DNA of 64,000 bases. It comes from Dehalococcoidia bacterium (lineage in GTDB: Bacteria; Chloroflexota; Dehalococcoidia; Lucifugimonadales; Lucifugimonadaceae). Both the position numbers and the translations under genes were made by a program. The stretch spans positions 1 to 64,000 of the forward strand of contig JAJEAU010000022.1 in the NCBI GenBank assembly GCA_022824185.1, read 5' to 3'. This document shows, one piece after another, positions 1-11,141 of the stretch; the first letter of the stretch is position 1, and the number at the start of each line of letters is the position of its first letter. Under the pieces are notes generated by a model. It ran no database searches and was not told where the DNA came from. It saw only the letters and a program-made list of their open reading frames with translations.

Positions 1-203
1 GAAGCGGCAAGGTCGAAAGTCCGAAGCGGACAAGCCGGATAGGCCGATCCCTTCGAACCGTCCGACCGATAAGACCGGAAGGGCCAAGCAAGGCGATCGC
101 GGCAGGGAGAGACCCGAGCGAGGCCCCCGGCAAAATCAGAATCCGAAAAATTTTCGGAAAAACAAAAAGGGCCGTCAGGCCTCGACTCCGCGTGATTCGA
201 CTG
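1..203 (+). other. Gene-free left edge, possible tail of a basic protein
   Basis: No gene can be assigned here. Frame 2 stays open from base 2 to a stop at about 365-367. Its first 60 or so codons give a Lys/Arg/Gly/Pro/Asp-rich, low-complexity peptide of the kind that ends some RNA helicases and pseudouridine synthases. The same frame continues through the 23S promoter and into the start of 23S, so the real protein end, if there is one, is unclear. A short perfect inverted repeat (8-base arms, 142-149 and 151-158) lies inside, with no T-run after it. Confidence 0.25.
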
Positions 204-232
204 TTGACGCTGGCTCATCACCGCGCTATACT
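204..232 (+). promoter_or_regulatory. Sigma-70-type promoter of the 23S-5S rRNA unit
   Basis: The -35 element TTGACG (204-209) and the -10 element TATACT (227-232) are separated by exactly 17 bases, which is near-consensus. Transcription would start near 239, about 115 bases before mature 23S. It shows that this 23S gene is transcribed on its own and not as part of a 16S-led operon. Confidence 0.8.
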
Positions 233-306
233 AGGGGGTTACCCGCTGAAAGAGTCTTGCAGTTTCGCTTTGCCTCTTCCACGGGTGCACCTATACAGTT
301 GAATAT

Positions 307-321
307 CGATTCCGCATTCTC
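307..321 (+). other. Left arm of the 23S processing stem
   Basis: These 15 bases are the exact reverse complement of 3372-3386. The pair encloses the whole 23S gene, as RNase III processing stems do in other bacteria. Confidence 0.75.
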
Positions 322-352
322 CGAGAAACCGGAGCAGCCGATTCAAGAAGAT

Positions 353-3329
<2,977 letters not shown>

Positions 3330-3371
3330 TAAAACAAAACTCTTCATGTATCGGCTAGCTCCGATAATCAT

Positions 3372-3386
3372 GAGAATGCGGAATCG
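3372..3386 (+). other. Right arm of the 23S processing stem
   Basis: This is the exact reverse complement of 307-321. It lies about 43 bases after the mature 23S end and 50 bases before the initiator tRNA. Cleavage here would separate 23S from the tRNA-5S part of the transcript. Confidence 0.75.
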
Positions 3387-3435
3387 GTTTCAATTAACCA
3401 GACTCGACTCGCTTTGCGAGGAACATGACGTTCGG

Positions 3436-3510
<75 letters not shown>

Positions 3511-3552
3511 CACTACTCTCGTTCAATCGAGCAAAAACAATATCTGATAAAG

Positions 3553-3672
3553 CTCCTTGGTGATTAGAGCGCGATGGAACCACCCGTTCCCATCCCGAAC
3601 ACGGAAGTGAAACGTCGTAGCGCTGACGATACTGCACTGTGAGGTGTGGGAAAATAGGTCGTTGCCAGGGGG
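3553..3672 (+). rRNA. 5S ribosomal RNA
   Basis: About 120 nt with the conserved core CCGAACACGGAAGTGAAACG (near 3595-3614). Helix 1 pairs CTCCTTGG (3553-3560) with CCAGGGG (about 3665-3671), including G-U pairs. It follows the initiator tRNA by about 42 bases. The ends are estimated from helix 1. Confidence 0.93.
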
Positions 3673-3678
3673 CTTTTT
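3665..3678 (+). terminator. Probable end of the rRNA transcript
   Basis: The GC-rich closing helix of 5S is followed directly by CTTTTT (3673-3678). The 5S stem may therefore double as the terminator hairpin, with no separate hairpin before the next gene at 3712. Confidence 0.4.
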
Positions 3679-3711
3679 GTCGTCAATTGAAAGCACCATG
3701 GCGGAGGTATC

Positions 3712-4389
3712 ATGTCACCGATGGTTAAGCGCATCGTCTGCTTGGCCAACTCTCGAATGCCGGGAGGTACCTGCGTCGCCGGCAAGGAGTTTTTGGTCGG
3801 TGGCAAGATTGGTGGATGGGTCAGGCCAGTTTGTGATAACGACGGCTTACCTCCGTGGGTTCGGCAGTACGCCGACAGAAGCGAACCTCAACTACTTGAC
3901 ATTATCGAGGTGCCAGTGCTGGATATGGTACTGGCAGGACACCAGCGAGAAAATTGGTTGGTTGACGACAGTCGCCGTTGGACGAAGGTGGGGAATCTGA
4001 CGTTCAGGGCATTACGGAATCTTGAAGACACAGTCGATGGGCTTTGGATCGACGGAGAAAGCACCAAATCCGGACTGAACGACAGATTCGCCGTTGAGAA
4101 TGCGTGCACGATCATAGATTCTCTCAGACTTGTGCGCGTCGAGAAACTTGATCTCAAGGTTTGGCAACCCGGTAAAGATTTTGGTGACGATAAGCGAAAG
4201 GTGCAGGGACGGATATGGGTATCAGACACCGAGTATCGGTTGACAGTTACCGACCCTGAAATCGAGCGGGAATACCTGGAACAGCCAGACGGTTACTATC
4301 ACATAGACGATTGTTACTTGACGGTTAGCTTAGGCAAGCCATATGAAGGCGATGTCTATAAGCTGATAGCCGCAGTGATCCGTAGATGA
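3712..4389 (+). CDS. Dual-OB-fold-like (DuOB) protein, first gene of a DUF488 cassette
   Basis: A 225-residue soluble protein with no signal peptide or membrane segment. The start (KRIVCLANSRMPGG followed by CVAGKE) matches what I remember of the dual OB-containing domain family, small beta-rich proteins often encoded beside DUF488 genes. No enzymatic motif is visible and the molecular function is unknown. OB folds usually bind nucleic acid or nucleotides, so a binding role is inference. The ATG at 3712 follows GGAGG (3703-3707) by four bases; ATG 3721 is possible. The stop overlaps the next start in ATGA, indicating translational coupling. The gene begins only 40 bases after 5S rRNA. Confidence 0.65.
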   Translation: MSPMVKRIVCLANSRMPGGTCVAGKEFLVGGKIGGWVRPVCDNDGLPPWVRQYADRSEPQLLDIIEVPVLDMVLAGHQRENWLVDDSRRWTKVGNLTFRALRNLEDTVDGLWIDGESTKSGLNDRFAVENACTIIDSLRLVRVEKLDLKVWQPGKDFGDDKRKVQGRIWVSDTEYRLTVTDPEIEREYLEQPDGYYHIDDCYLTVSLGKPYEGDVYKLIAAVIRR

Positions 4390-5069
4390 TGGGGCTTCGG
4401 AGAGTGGCTGCATCAAACCAACCGGATGGGCGAATCAAGGTCTTCACGATCGGTCACTCAAACCACACTTTGGACCGGTTTTTGCAGTTGATAGAACGGC
4501 ACGGCATCGATGAATTGGTCGATGTTCGCACCAGCCCTTATAGCCGATGGGCGGCCGATTTTAACCGTGAGAAACTTGAGATGGACCTCGAGGACGCCGG
4601 CATCGGCTACAGCCATATGGGTGGCGCATTGGGTGGACGCCCTACAAGCCATGACCTTTACGATCCAGAAGGGATCGCCGATTATGAACGCATGTCGGCT
4701 ACGAAGGACTTCGAGGATGACATTGAACAGGTGGCAAGGATCGCAGAAGATCGGGTAGTTTGCTTGTTGTGTAGCGAACGACAACCGGAAGATTGCCACC
4801 GCACATTGCTTGTCGCCGAGGCCCTTGTGTCACGAGAAATATCTGCCCATCACATTCTTGTGACTGGCGATTTGATAGAGCATGAGAGCCTCGTGGCGCG
4901 GTTGATGGTTGATTACCAGAGGAAGTCGAAATCGGCTGATTTAGGTATGTTTCTATCGGAACAGGACACGCGAAAGGCCGCGTTGAGGTGGCAGGCAAAG
5001 CAAGTCGCTTTTCGCTTGGATCGACCCCCTGCCAACAACGACGAACACGACTGGGCATCTGAACATTGA
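4386..5069 (+). CDS. DUF488 family protein, long form
   Basis: 227 residues. Family signatures are clear: TIGHSN near residue 21, LVDVRTSPYSRW near 44, and a late LLCSE...CHR block near 126-138, with a Cys-His-Arg triad that could be catalytic. DUF488 has no established activity that I can name. The C-terminal 60 residues extend past the core and are charged. It is the middle gene of a three-gene unit: it starts inside the stop of the DuOB-like gene (ATGA) and ends in TTGA shared with the second DUF488 gene. That arrangement argues that the three proteins are made together and may form a complex. Confidence 0.85.
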   Translation: MMGLRRVAASNQPDGRIKVFTIGHSNHTLDRFLQLIERHGIDELVDVRTSPYSRWAADFNREKLEMDLEDAGIGYSHMGGALGGRPTSHDLYDPEGIADYERMSATKDFEDDIEQVARIAEDRVVCLLCSERQPEDCHRTLLVAEALVSREISAHHILVTGDLIEHESLVARLMVDYQRKSKSADLGMFLSEQDTRKAALRWQAKQVAFRLDRPPANNDEHDWASEH

Positions 5070-5557
5070 AGATCTACACCATCGGGTTTACCAAAAAATC
5101 TGCGAATGTGTTCTTCGAAGCTTTGAAATCGGTGGACGCGAAACGGTTGGTTGACGTGCGGTTGAGCAACAAATCGCAGCTTGCTGGTTTCGCAAATGCT
5201 CGCGATTTGCCATACTATCTGCAGAACATTCGAGACCTGCCAGCGATGGACTATGTTCATCGTCCGGAGTTGGCTCCAACGAAGGAGATGCTGGAAGCTT
5301 ACCGTGCGGTGCCGCTGACGCGCAATGCGGCGAGTTTGAAGGCGAAGGCATGGGATAGGTACGAACGCGAGTTCCGCGCGCTTATGCAGGTGCGGAAAGT
5401 CGAAGAGTTGGATCGGACGGAGTTTGCAGATGCGGTCCTATTGTGCAGCGAGCACGAACCTGATCGTTGCCATCGTCGTCTCGTCGCCGAATACCTTAAA
5501 GAGCAATGGGGCGATTTGCACATCCTTCATCTTCCAACTGGTATCTCCGATGTTTGA
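5066..5557 (+). CDS. DUF488 family protein, short form
   Basis: 163 residues, TTG start overlapping the previous stop in TTGA. It has the same landmarks as its neighbour (IYTIGFT at the start, LVDVR near 28, LLCSEHEPDRCHR near 128-140), but the sequence between them differs strongly, so this is an old paralogue and not a recent duplication. There is no strong ribosome site before the TTG, so translation probably depends on coupling. After the stop comes a 64-base gap and then tRNA-Ser. Two different DUF488 proteins next to a DuOB-like protein look like a defined module. Its role is unknown to me; a role in stress, DNA modification or defence is only a guess. Confidence 0.85.
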   Translation: MKIYTIGFTKKSANVFFEALKSVDAKRLVDVRLSNKSQLAGFANARDLPYYLQNIRDLPAMDYVHRPELAPTKEMLEAYRAVPLTRNAASLKAKAWDRYEREFRALMQVRKVEELDRTEFADAVLLCSEHEPDRCHRRLVAEYLKEQWGDLHILHLPTGISDV

Positions 5558-5621
5558 TGGAATCGCGGCAATCGCTGTCGCTGACCGTGTTTGTACACTG
5601 GGAATCGATGACGATTTTTAC

Positions 5622-5713
5622 GGAGAGGTGGCTGAGTGGTTGAAAGCGCCGGTTTCGAAAACCGGTATCTCGGGCAACCGGGATCGCGGGTTCGAATCCC
5701 GCCCTCTCCGCCA
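5622..5713 (+). tRNA. tRNA-Ser (CGA)
   Basis: A 92-nt class II tRNA with a long variable arm and encoded CCA. The acceptor GGAGAGG pairs with CCTCTCC, and the anticodon loop TTTCGAAA gives CGA, reading UCG. It lies 50 bases before a second tRNA-Ser with the same acceptor stem. Confidence 0.95.
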
Positions 5714-5763
5714 GTAACCTAATCTTCAATAAATCGTCTACCCAGAATCGTCTACCTAGACGC

Positions 5764-5853
5764 GGAGAGGTGCCGGAGCGGCTTAACGGGCACGCCTGGA
5801 AAGCGTGTGTGGGCTTACACTCACCGCAGGTTCGAATCCTGTCCTCTCCGCCA
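5764..5853 (+). tRNA. tRNA-Ser (GGA)
   Basis: A 90-nt class II tRNA with encoded CCA. Acceptor GGAGAGG/CCTCTCC; the loop CTGGAAA gives anticodon GGA, reading UCC/UCU. It ends 36 bases before the 3' end of the minus-strand NHL gene. Confidence 0.95.
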
Positions 5854-5888
5854 CAACCACCCTTCCACCGAACATCGATTGCAGTTGG

Positions 5889-6857
5889 TCAGGCCAACAC
5901 AGGCGCCGAGACTCGACTGTAGATCTGAACCCGGTGACGACAACTGTCGGCGATGCAGACCAAGCCGTCGGAGTTAGTTTCGATCCCAGCGGGTCGCCAG
6001 AACAGTTTCTCCTGTTCCTCCATGCCGGAGTTCGCACGCCAACTGGCCTGCTCGGGGTTCACATCGAGAAACTCCTGGCACCATTTGGACAATGTGGCGT
6101 CGCCTACTAACGTCTCGCGATGCCCTCCGTCCATGTCGAACACCTGGACGCGATCGTTTCTCCAGTCCGACACGTAAATATTGCCGTCGCCGCTGACGTG
6201 AACGCTCGAAGGCCTGTCAAACTCCCCGTCACGCTTACCGCTCGATCCGAAGGCGAAGATGAACTCGCCGTCAGGTGTGAAACGTTGAACGCGGTCGTTG
6301 CGCCAATCGACGATCCAGATGCAGTCTTCGGCGTCGATCGAGATTCCCCATGGGTAGTTGAACTCACCCGGTCCGGTACCAAACGTGCCGAACGATGTGA
6401 TGTATCGACCATCCACCGTGTACTTCTGAACCCGGGCGTTGAGATGGTCCACGACAAACAAATCGCCTTGCGAATCGAAGGCCAAACCCGACGGCCGGTT
6501 CCACTGACCTTCGGACGATCCGGCCTCGCCCCAACGGTGCGAAAACGTTCCGTCCTTCTCGAATACGGAAAGCAGCTGCGTGTATTCATCGGTCAGATAG
6601 ACGCGTTCGTCCGGTCCAACGGCGATAGCGGTTGGTTGGGTCGACAACCCCGGTTCGGTTCCCCAGTTGGCGAACTCGAACAGGAACTCAGAGTCGAGAG
6701 TTACTGCACTCACCCGCACATTCCGATTGGCTGCATTCGAACGGCTCAAGACATACAGATCGCCGTCCTTGGAGAAACGAACGTCTACGGGGTTCATGAA
6801 ACCCCGGCCTTCAAACGAGGCGATACCTAGGGTGTGGCTATACGAGTAGTCGCTCAT
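5889..6857 (-). CDS. NHL-repeat beta-propeller protein
   Basis: 322 residues made almost entirely of NHL repeats, with recurring units such as RPSGLAFDSQGDLFVVD, NYPWGISIDAEDCIWIVD and RPSSVHVSGDGNIYVSD, each about 45-50 residues. These fold as a six-bladed propeller that usually binds proteins, peptides or sugars. No catalytic residues or signal peptide are seen, so it appears cytoplasmic. It is the last gene of a minus-strand operon with DUF1800 (first) and DUF1501 (second), about 75 bases after the DUF1501 stop. A scaffold or recognition role for those two proteins is inference. Confidence 0.85.
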   Translation of the reverse strand: MSDYSYSHTLGIASFEGRGFMNPVDVRFSKDGDLYVLSRSNAANRNVRVSAVTLDSEFLFEFANWGTEPGLSTQPTAIAVGPDERVYLTDEYTQLLSVFEKDGTFSHRWGEAGSSEGQWNRPSGLAFDSQGDLFVVDHLNARVQKYTVDGRYITSFGTFGTGPGEFNYPWGISIDAEDCIWIVDWRNDRVQRFTPDGEFIFAFGSSGKRDGEFDRPSSVHVSGDGNIYVSDWRNDRVQVFDMDGGHRETLVGDATLSKWCQEFLDVNPEQASWRANSGMEEQEKLFWRPAGIETNSDGLVCIADSCRHRVQIYSRVSAPVLA

Positions 6858-6933
6858 CTTGCTTCATGCGGCGTGAGGAGGGCCGCGCTTTCTCCAGGTT
6901 CTTGGATAGAGATTTTGGCGAGGCTGCGTCTTG

Positions 6934-8088
6934 CTAGTTCGCAACTAGCTCGGGGATCCGATCGAACTTCTTGTTCAACACCCACTCGGAATCGACGTGC
7001 ATGAAGTCGTCGAGGATCGTCGCGTAGACGTCCCGGTAGTCCGTGTTGTAGTGAACGTCGCCTTCTAGCTGATCGGCGGGTTTCAAGCTCGGGTAGTCTC
7101 CGTAGAGTCCGCCTTCGACCGGATTGCCGATCATGAAAGCGACTCCGCCGGAGCCATGGTCGGTGCCGGCGCCGTTGTCCTCGATCCGCCTGCCGAATTC
7201 GGAGAATATCCAGATGAGGGTGTCGTCCGCCAAGTCTTGCTCTTTCAGATCCGCCCAGAAGCACTCCACCGCTTCCGACACCTCGTCCCACAACTTGGCG
7301 TGGTTCACCAGTTCGTTGGTGTGCGTGTCGAAGCTGCCGTGTTGGGTGTAGAAGATCCGTGTGCCGAGGTCGGCTGACATCACCTGGGCGACGCCCTTGA
7401 GGCTCTGCGCGATCGGGTTATCGGCGTTGTACTCAACGGTTGAAGAGTACTTTTCAGGTGCAGACCGGAGGGTGTCGGCACCGTCAAGCATCCCGCGACC
7501 CGTCTGGAGCAGACGCAATGACGGGAGTCCGTCGTCCGACATCGGCTGGTAGATGCGGCTGACCGTGTCCAACAACGCATCGCGGTTCGACGCACCTGCC
7601 AGACCCGTATACAGACCGTAGGACTCTAGTGCCCCGACGGATGCGACCGAAACGTCCGGGTATGCAAGCGCCCTAGGCAGGCCGCGACCAAAGTTGACAG
7701 TCGTCACCGGATTTTTGCCCTCGGGATCGATGGCTTTAGTTGTCTTGCCAAGCCATCCCTCGGAGGATGCCACCGCAGGCTCAGCGGTGTGCCAGATGTC
7801 CATCGACCGGAAGTGAGACCGGTTCGGCTCGGGGTAACCGATGCCCATCAGCACCGCCATCTTGCCTTCGTCGAAGAGGTTCTTGAACGAGCCCATGTGG
7901 GAGTTGAACGCGATCCGGTCGTCCACCGGGATCACACTCTCGCCGCTCAAACCCATGTTCGGTCGATAGTCGTAGTAGAGACCGTCCTGGTAGGGCACTA
8001 CCGTGTTCAGGTAGTCGTTTCCGCCAGAGAGTTGGATGACGACTAGATTCTTGGCTCTGCCATTCCCGTTGTGCCCGTTGGTAGCCAT
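6934..8088 (-). CDS. DUF1501 family protein
   Basis: 384 residues. The opening LVVIQLSGGNDYLNTVVPY, the NRSHFRSMDIWHTA segment and the later FSEFGRR...DHGSGG block are typical of DUF1501, a family related to the alkaline-phosphatase/sulfatase superfamily. The Asp/His/Asn pattern in those blocks would be the metal site. Many members carry a Tat signal; this one starts with a short Gly/Asn-rich stretch and no twin-arginine motif, so it looks cytoplasmic. The start is supported by AGGAGA nine bases upstream. It lies 35 bases after the DUF1800 gene, its usual partner. Substrate unknown. Confidence 0.9.
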   Translation of the reverse strand: MATNGHNGNGRAKNLVVIQLSGGNDYLNTVVPYQDGLYYDYRPNMGLSGESVIPVDDRIAFNSHMGSFKNLFDEGKMAVLMGIGYPEPNRSHFRSMDIWHTAEPAVASSEGWLGKTTKAIDPEGKNPVTTVNFGRGLPRALAYPDVSVASVGALESYGLYTGLAGASNRDALLDTVSRIYQPMSDDGLPSLRLLQTGRGMLDGADTLRSAPEKYSSTVEYNADNPIAQSLKGVAQVMSADLGTRIFYTQHGSFDTHTNELVNHAKLWDEVSEAVECFWADLKEQDLADDTLIWIFSEFGRRIEDNGAGTDHGSGGVAFMIGNPVEGGLYGDYPSLKPADQLEGDVHYNTDYRDVYATILDDFMHVDSEWVLNKKFDRIPELVAN

Positions 8089-8123
8089 TTCTTATCTCCT
8101 AGTTTCTTTGCCGTAGAACAGCT

Positions 8124-9515
8124 TCAGCAGTACTGGTAGTCGGGGGTCGAGGCGATCAGTTGGAATATCTCGATCGCTCGGTCGATTTCTTCATCCTCGT
8201 TGGTCGGCTCCAACTGGCCCGATGCGTGTTCCGCAACGAGACTAAACGTTCGGTCCGAGACGTCGATGCAGCCCATCGCGTCGAGGCACGCGCTAACGTA
8301 TTCCATCGAACTCAAGTCGCTGCCTGCCTCACGCACCCGGTCCACCATCCGCTGAATGCCCTGCGCGTCTCTGCGTTCGAGTTCGTTCGAAGCGAAGTTG
8401 ATGCGCTCCACCAAGGCACCGCTGTCGATCCACTCTTCGCCCTCATGCCAACCCTCTACGCTCGGCGGGTTGAGCAGGTGCTGCCCCATGAACATCGGAT
8501 GCCCGGCCAACTGTGACGCTTCCAAGTCTGGCAAATCAAATCGATCTGTCAACCGAGCGACGCCAAAGACCAGCTCCGTGGGGCTTTTCATCTTTCGATA
8601 GCGAACCGCTTCCGACTTGAAGTGATCAGACGTGAAGATCGCCCTCAACACCGAGCGTATCTCGCCGTCGTTAGCCTGAAACACATCGGCCAGCCGTCGC
8701 ACCTCATCCTCATCCGCTTCGTCGGCTACAAAGAACTGGTAGAGCCTTCTGGCGACAAACTCCGCTGTCGCTCGTTGACGGACGATAATCTCGACGATGT
8801 CCTCGCCGTTCCAATTCCCAACCTCGCCCAGAAATATCTTTTCGCCGTCATCGTGATCATCCGGATCGAACTGGAACTCCATTGGGAACGGCCCGAGGAA
8901 GAACGGAGGCATGGTCGGCTTGGACGCCCATCCTGTGAATGCCCTCGCAGCGGCCTTCACATCGTCTTCTGTGTACGCGCCCTCACCCATCTCGTCGATG
9001 CCCATGGAGAAAAGCTCGAGAAGTTCGCGACCGTAGTTTTCGTTGGGCGCATCCTTATGGCTTTCCTGATTGTCCAGCCAGTACATCATTCCCGGGTTGC
9101 GGGAGATCTCGAGCAACAGATCGCCGAACTTGCCGAGGCCGAAACGTCGGAAGAGGTCGATCTCAGTCAGCATCTCAAGCCCGTGGTCGAGCTTAATGCC
9201 GCCGACAGCAAGTAGACCGTGCCAGAAGAGTGCGATCTTCTCTTCGAGATGCTTGTCGCTGGTCGCCATTCGCCACGCCCACTGCGGATCGGCGTGACCG
9301 ACTGATCTCGCCTCTACCGAAGCGATGAAGTAGCGGTCCAGCAAGTCCTGGTCTTCAGGATCCGAGTATTCGGGATGGAGCAGATCTTCGACGGTTTCGT
9401 CGTAGCCTTTGGCGACGTACTCTTCTATCTGGTCCCGTGTCGCCCCAAAACCTGCCCGACGCAAAAGGTGGGCCATTAGAGCATGGTCGGTATCTCTGCT
9501 AACAGCGGTAGTCAT
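8124..9515 (-). CDS. DUF1800 family protein
   Basis: 463 residues, mostly helical. Diagnostic blocks are LLRRAGFGATRDQI at the start, FWHGLLAV near 92, MMYWLDNQESHKDAPNENYGRELLELFSMG near 147-176 (quoted only as landmarks: MMYWLDNQES and GRELLELFSMG), the AARAFTGW motif and a C-terminal PPSVEGW block. Function is unestablished. DUF1800 and DUF1501 genes are commonly adjacent in Planctomycetes, Bacteroidetes and Chloroflexota, suggesting a joint role. There is no signal peptide. GAGG eight bases before the ATG supports the start. It is the first gene of the minus-strand trio. Confidence 0.9.
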   Translation of the reverse strand: MTTAVSRDTDHALMAHLLRRAGFGATRDQIEEYVAKGYDETVEDLLHPEYSDPEDQDLLDRYFIASVEARSVGHADPQWAWRMATSDKHLEEKIALFWHGLLAVGGIKLDHGLEMLTEIDLFRRFGLGKFGDLLLEISRNPGMMYWLDNQESHKDAPNENYGRELLELFSMGIDEMGEGAYTEDDVKAAARAFTGWASKPTMPPFFLGPFPMEFQFDPDDHDDGEKIFLGEVGNWNGEDIVEIIVRQRATAEFVARRLYQFFVADEADEDEVRRLADVFQANDGEIRSVLRAIFTSDHFKSEAVRYRKMKSPTELVFGVARLTDRFDLPDLEASQLAGHPMFMGQHLLNPPSVEGWHEGEEWIDSGALVERINFASNELERRDAQGIQRMVDRVREAGSDLSSMEYVSACLDAMGCIDVSDRTFSLVAEHASGQLEPTNEDEEIDRAIEIFQLIASTPDYQYC

Positions 9516-9825
9516 TGGAAGCCTCGCAGGAACGTTGTGCTCGACAGTGTTTGGAAGTAACTGCGTCGCCTATAAATTTAGCATGAACGTTGATCTCACG
9601 CGCTTATCTCAACTAGACGCAGAATTCGGTTCACTTTGTACTCAGGACGTTACGCGGGAATCCAAACAGGCTCGACGCAGGGCAGTGGTTCGAGCCACTC
9701 CCGAATCACCCATCAACCGATCGCGCGACGCTTTGCCACTTCGACTCGAAGTTTAACGAACGTGTGTTGTAACCTGATTGAAGACGGGAACATACAATCC
9801 GCCTAAACGAAAAGACCGACGGAAT
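9516..9825 (+). other. Divergent intergenic region between DUF1800 and dprA
   Basis: 310 bases with no convincing gene. It must hold promoters for the leftward DUF1800 operon and the rightward dprA operon. TACAAT at 9793-9798 is a plausible -10 for dprA, but the only -35-like hexamer (TTGTAA, 9767-9772) is 20 bases away, so I do not call a promoter. Confidence 0.4.
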
Positions 9826-11097
9826 ATGCAAACGGAACAGTTGCCAGTGAACATTGACGATGATTTGAAATACTGGGTCGCCTTTCACGGCATTGATGGC
9901 ATGGGACCGAAACGGTTCAGCCGAATCGAATCCTACTTTGGCAACTTGGGTGAAGCCTGGACCGCAGAGCGAACCGACCTTCGCGACGCTGGGATTGGCG
10001 CAGCATTCGTTCAAGACATCCACGAGGCCAGAGATCGCATCGATCCCGACGTTGAACTCGACCGCCTGCTCGAAAACGGCGTCAGACCGATCCATCTCCG
10101 ATCCGACGAGTATCCAGAACAACTGGCCGAGTCCGAAGATGCACCAGCCGTAATCTACGTCGCGGGTGACCTAACTGCACAGGACAACAACAGCATCGCT
10201 ATCGTGGGCACCCGAAACGCCACCAGCTACGGCGTAGGAATGGCGACGACGCTGGCTAGAGAACTAGCCCAAGTCGGCATTACTGTTATCAGCGGACTCG
10301 CCATCGGTATCGACACCGCAGCCCACCGAGGTGCGTTAATGACCGGCGGAAGAACCATTGCAGTCCTCGCGGGCGGTTTGGATTACGTCTACCCTTCCCA
10401 GAACCGCGGCCTCGCTCGGCAAGTTATCGAAAGCGGTTGTCTCATATCGGAATACAGACTCGGCTCGCGTTCTAAACGCGAACACTTCCCACGCCGAAAC
10501 CGCATCATCAGCGGACTCAGTCGCGGCGTGGTCGTCGTCGAAGCTGCCAAGAAGAGCGGTGCCACATGGACGGTCAAGTGGGCACTTGACCAGAACCGAG
10601 AAGTCTTCGCGGTCCCTGGCAACGTCACGACTCCCCAGAGCGAGGGCACGAACTGGCTCATCCAACAAGGTGCGAAACTGACCACCTGCGCCGATGACAT
10701 CCTCCAAGAACTCAGCGTCTTCTTCGGTGAACTCAAACCCGATCCCGATGTCCAAAGGGATCGTTCCTCAGCGCGGATCCGATCAACCGTCACGGCGCCG
10801 GCCCGGCAATCTGATCGCGCTCAATCCCCGGTCGGCAAAACGAAGCCCCGTGAGATCGAGACCTTAAATGAAAATGAACACGCAATCGCCAAGACGTTGA
10901 GCGAATGCGGCGAGCCGATGCACGTCGATCAAATTGCCAAATCCATATCGCTTTCCGTCACCGAAACGATGTCGACGCTTACTATGATGGAAGTGCGGGG
11001 TGTCGTGATGTGTACCGAAGGTGCGTTGTATGAGTTGTCGGACCGACGCGCCGAAATTGGCGCGCCCAGGCTCCTCGACGAAGGACAACCAGCATAG
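9826..11097 (+). CDS. dprA: DNA-processing protein DprA
   Basis: DprA/Smf loads RecA onto incoming single-stranded DNA during natural transformation. The Rossmann-like core is unmistakable: IAIVGTRNATSYG near residue 125, SGLAIGIDTAAHRGAL near 155, LAGGLDYVYP near 175, HFPRRNRIISGLS near 215 and EGTNWLIQQGA near 275. An N-terminal helix-hairpin-helix/SAM-like part precedes it, and a C-terminal winged-helix segment (about 345-405) follows. I prefer ATG 9826 (423 residues) over TTG 9778, which has no ribosome site and adds 16 non-conserved residues. It stands upstream of topA with a 44-base gap, a common dprA-topA order. Confidence 0.95.
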   Translation: MQTEQLPVNIDDDLKYWVAFHGIDGMGPKRFSRIESYFGNLGEAWTAERTDLRDAGIGAAFVQDIHEARDRIDPDVELDRLLENGVRPIHLRSDEYPEQLAESEDAPAVIYVAGDLTAQDNNSIAIVGTRNATSYGVGMATTLARELAQVGITVISGLAIGIDTAAHRGALMTGGRTIAVLAGGLDYVYPSQNRGLARQVIESGCLISEYRLGSRSKREHFPRRNRIISGLSRGVVVVEAAKKSGATWTVKWALDQNREVFAVPGNVTTPQSEGTNWLIQQGAKLTTCADDILQELSVFFGELKPDPDVQRDRSSARIRSTVTAPARQSDRAQSPVGKTKPREIETLNENEHAIAKTLSECGEPMHVDQIAKSISLSVTETMSTLTMMEVRGVVMCTEGALYELSDRRAEIGAPRLLDEGQPA

Positions 11098-11141
11098 TTG
11101 TTGCTTCGCCAAGATCGGGATTTCAGCGGAAGTGTAAGTGA

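Noticed and set aside
142-158. Inverted repeat as a terminator
   Set aside because: One-base loop and no T-run on either strand.
3564-3806. Minus-strand ORF across 5S rRNA
   Set aside because: It covers the 5S gene and the start of the DuOB-like gene; no protein features.
9778-9825. TTG start extending dprA by 16 residues
   Set aside because: No ribosome site and the added residues are not part of the family; ATG 9826 fits better.
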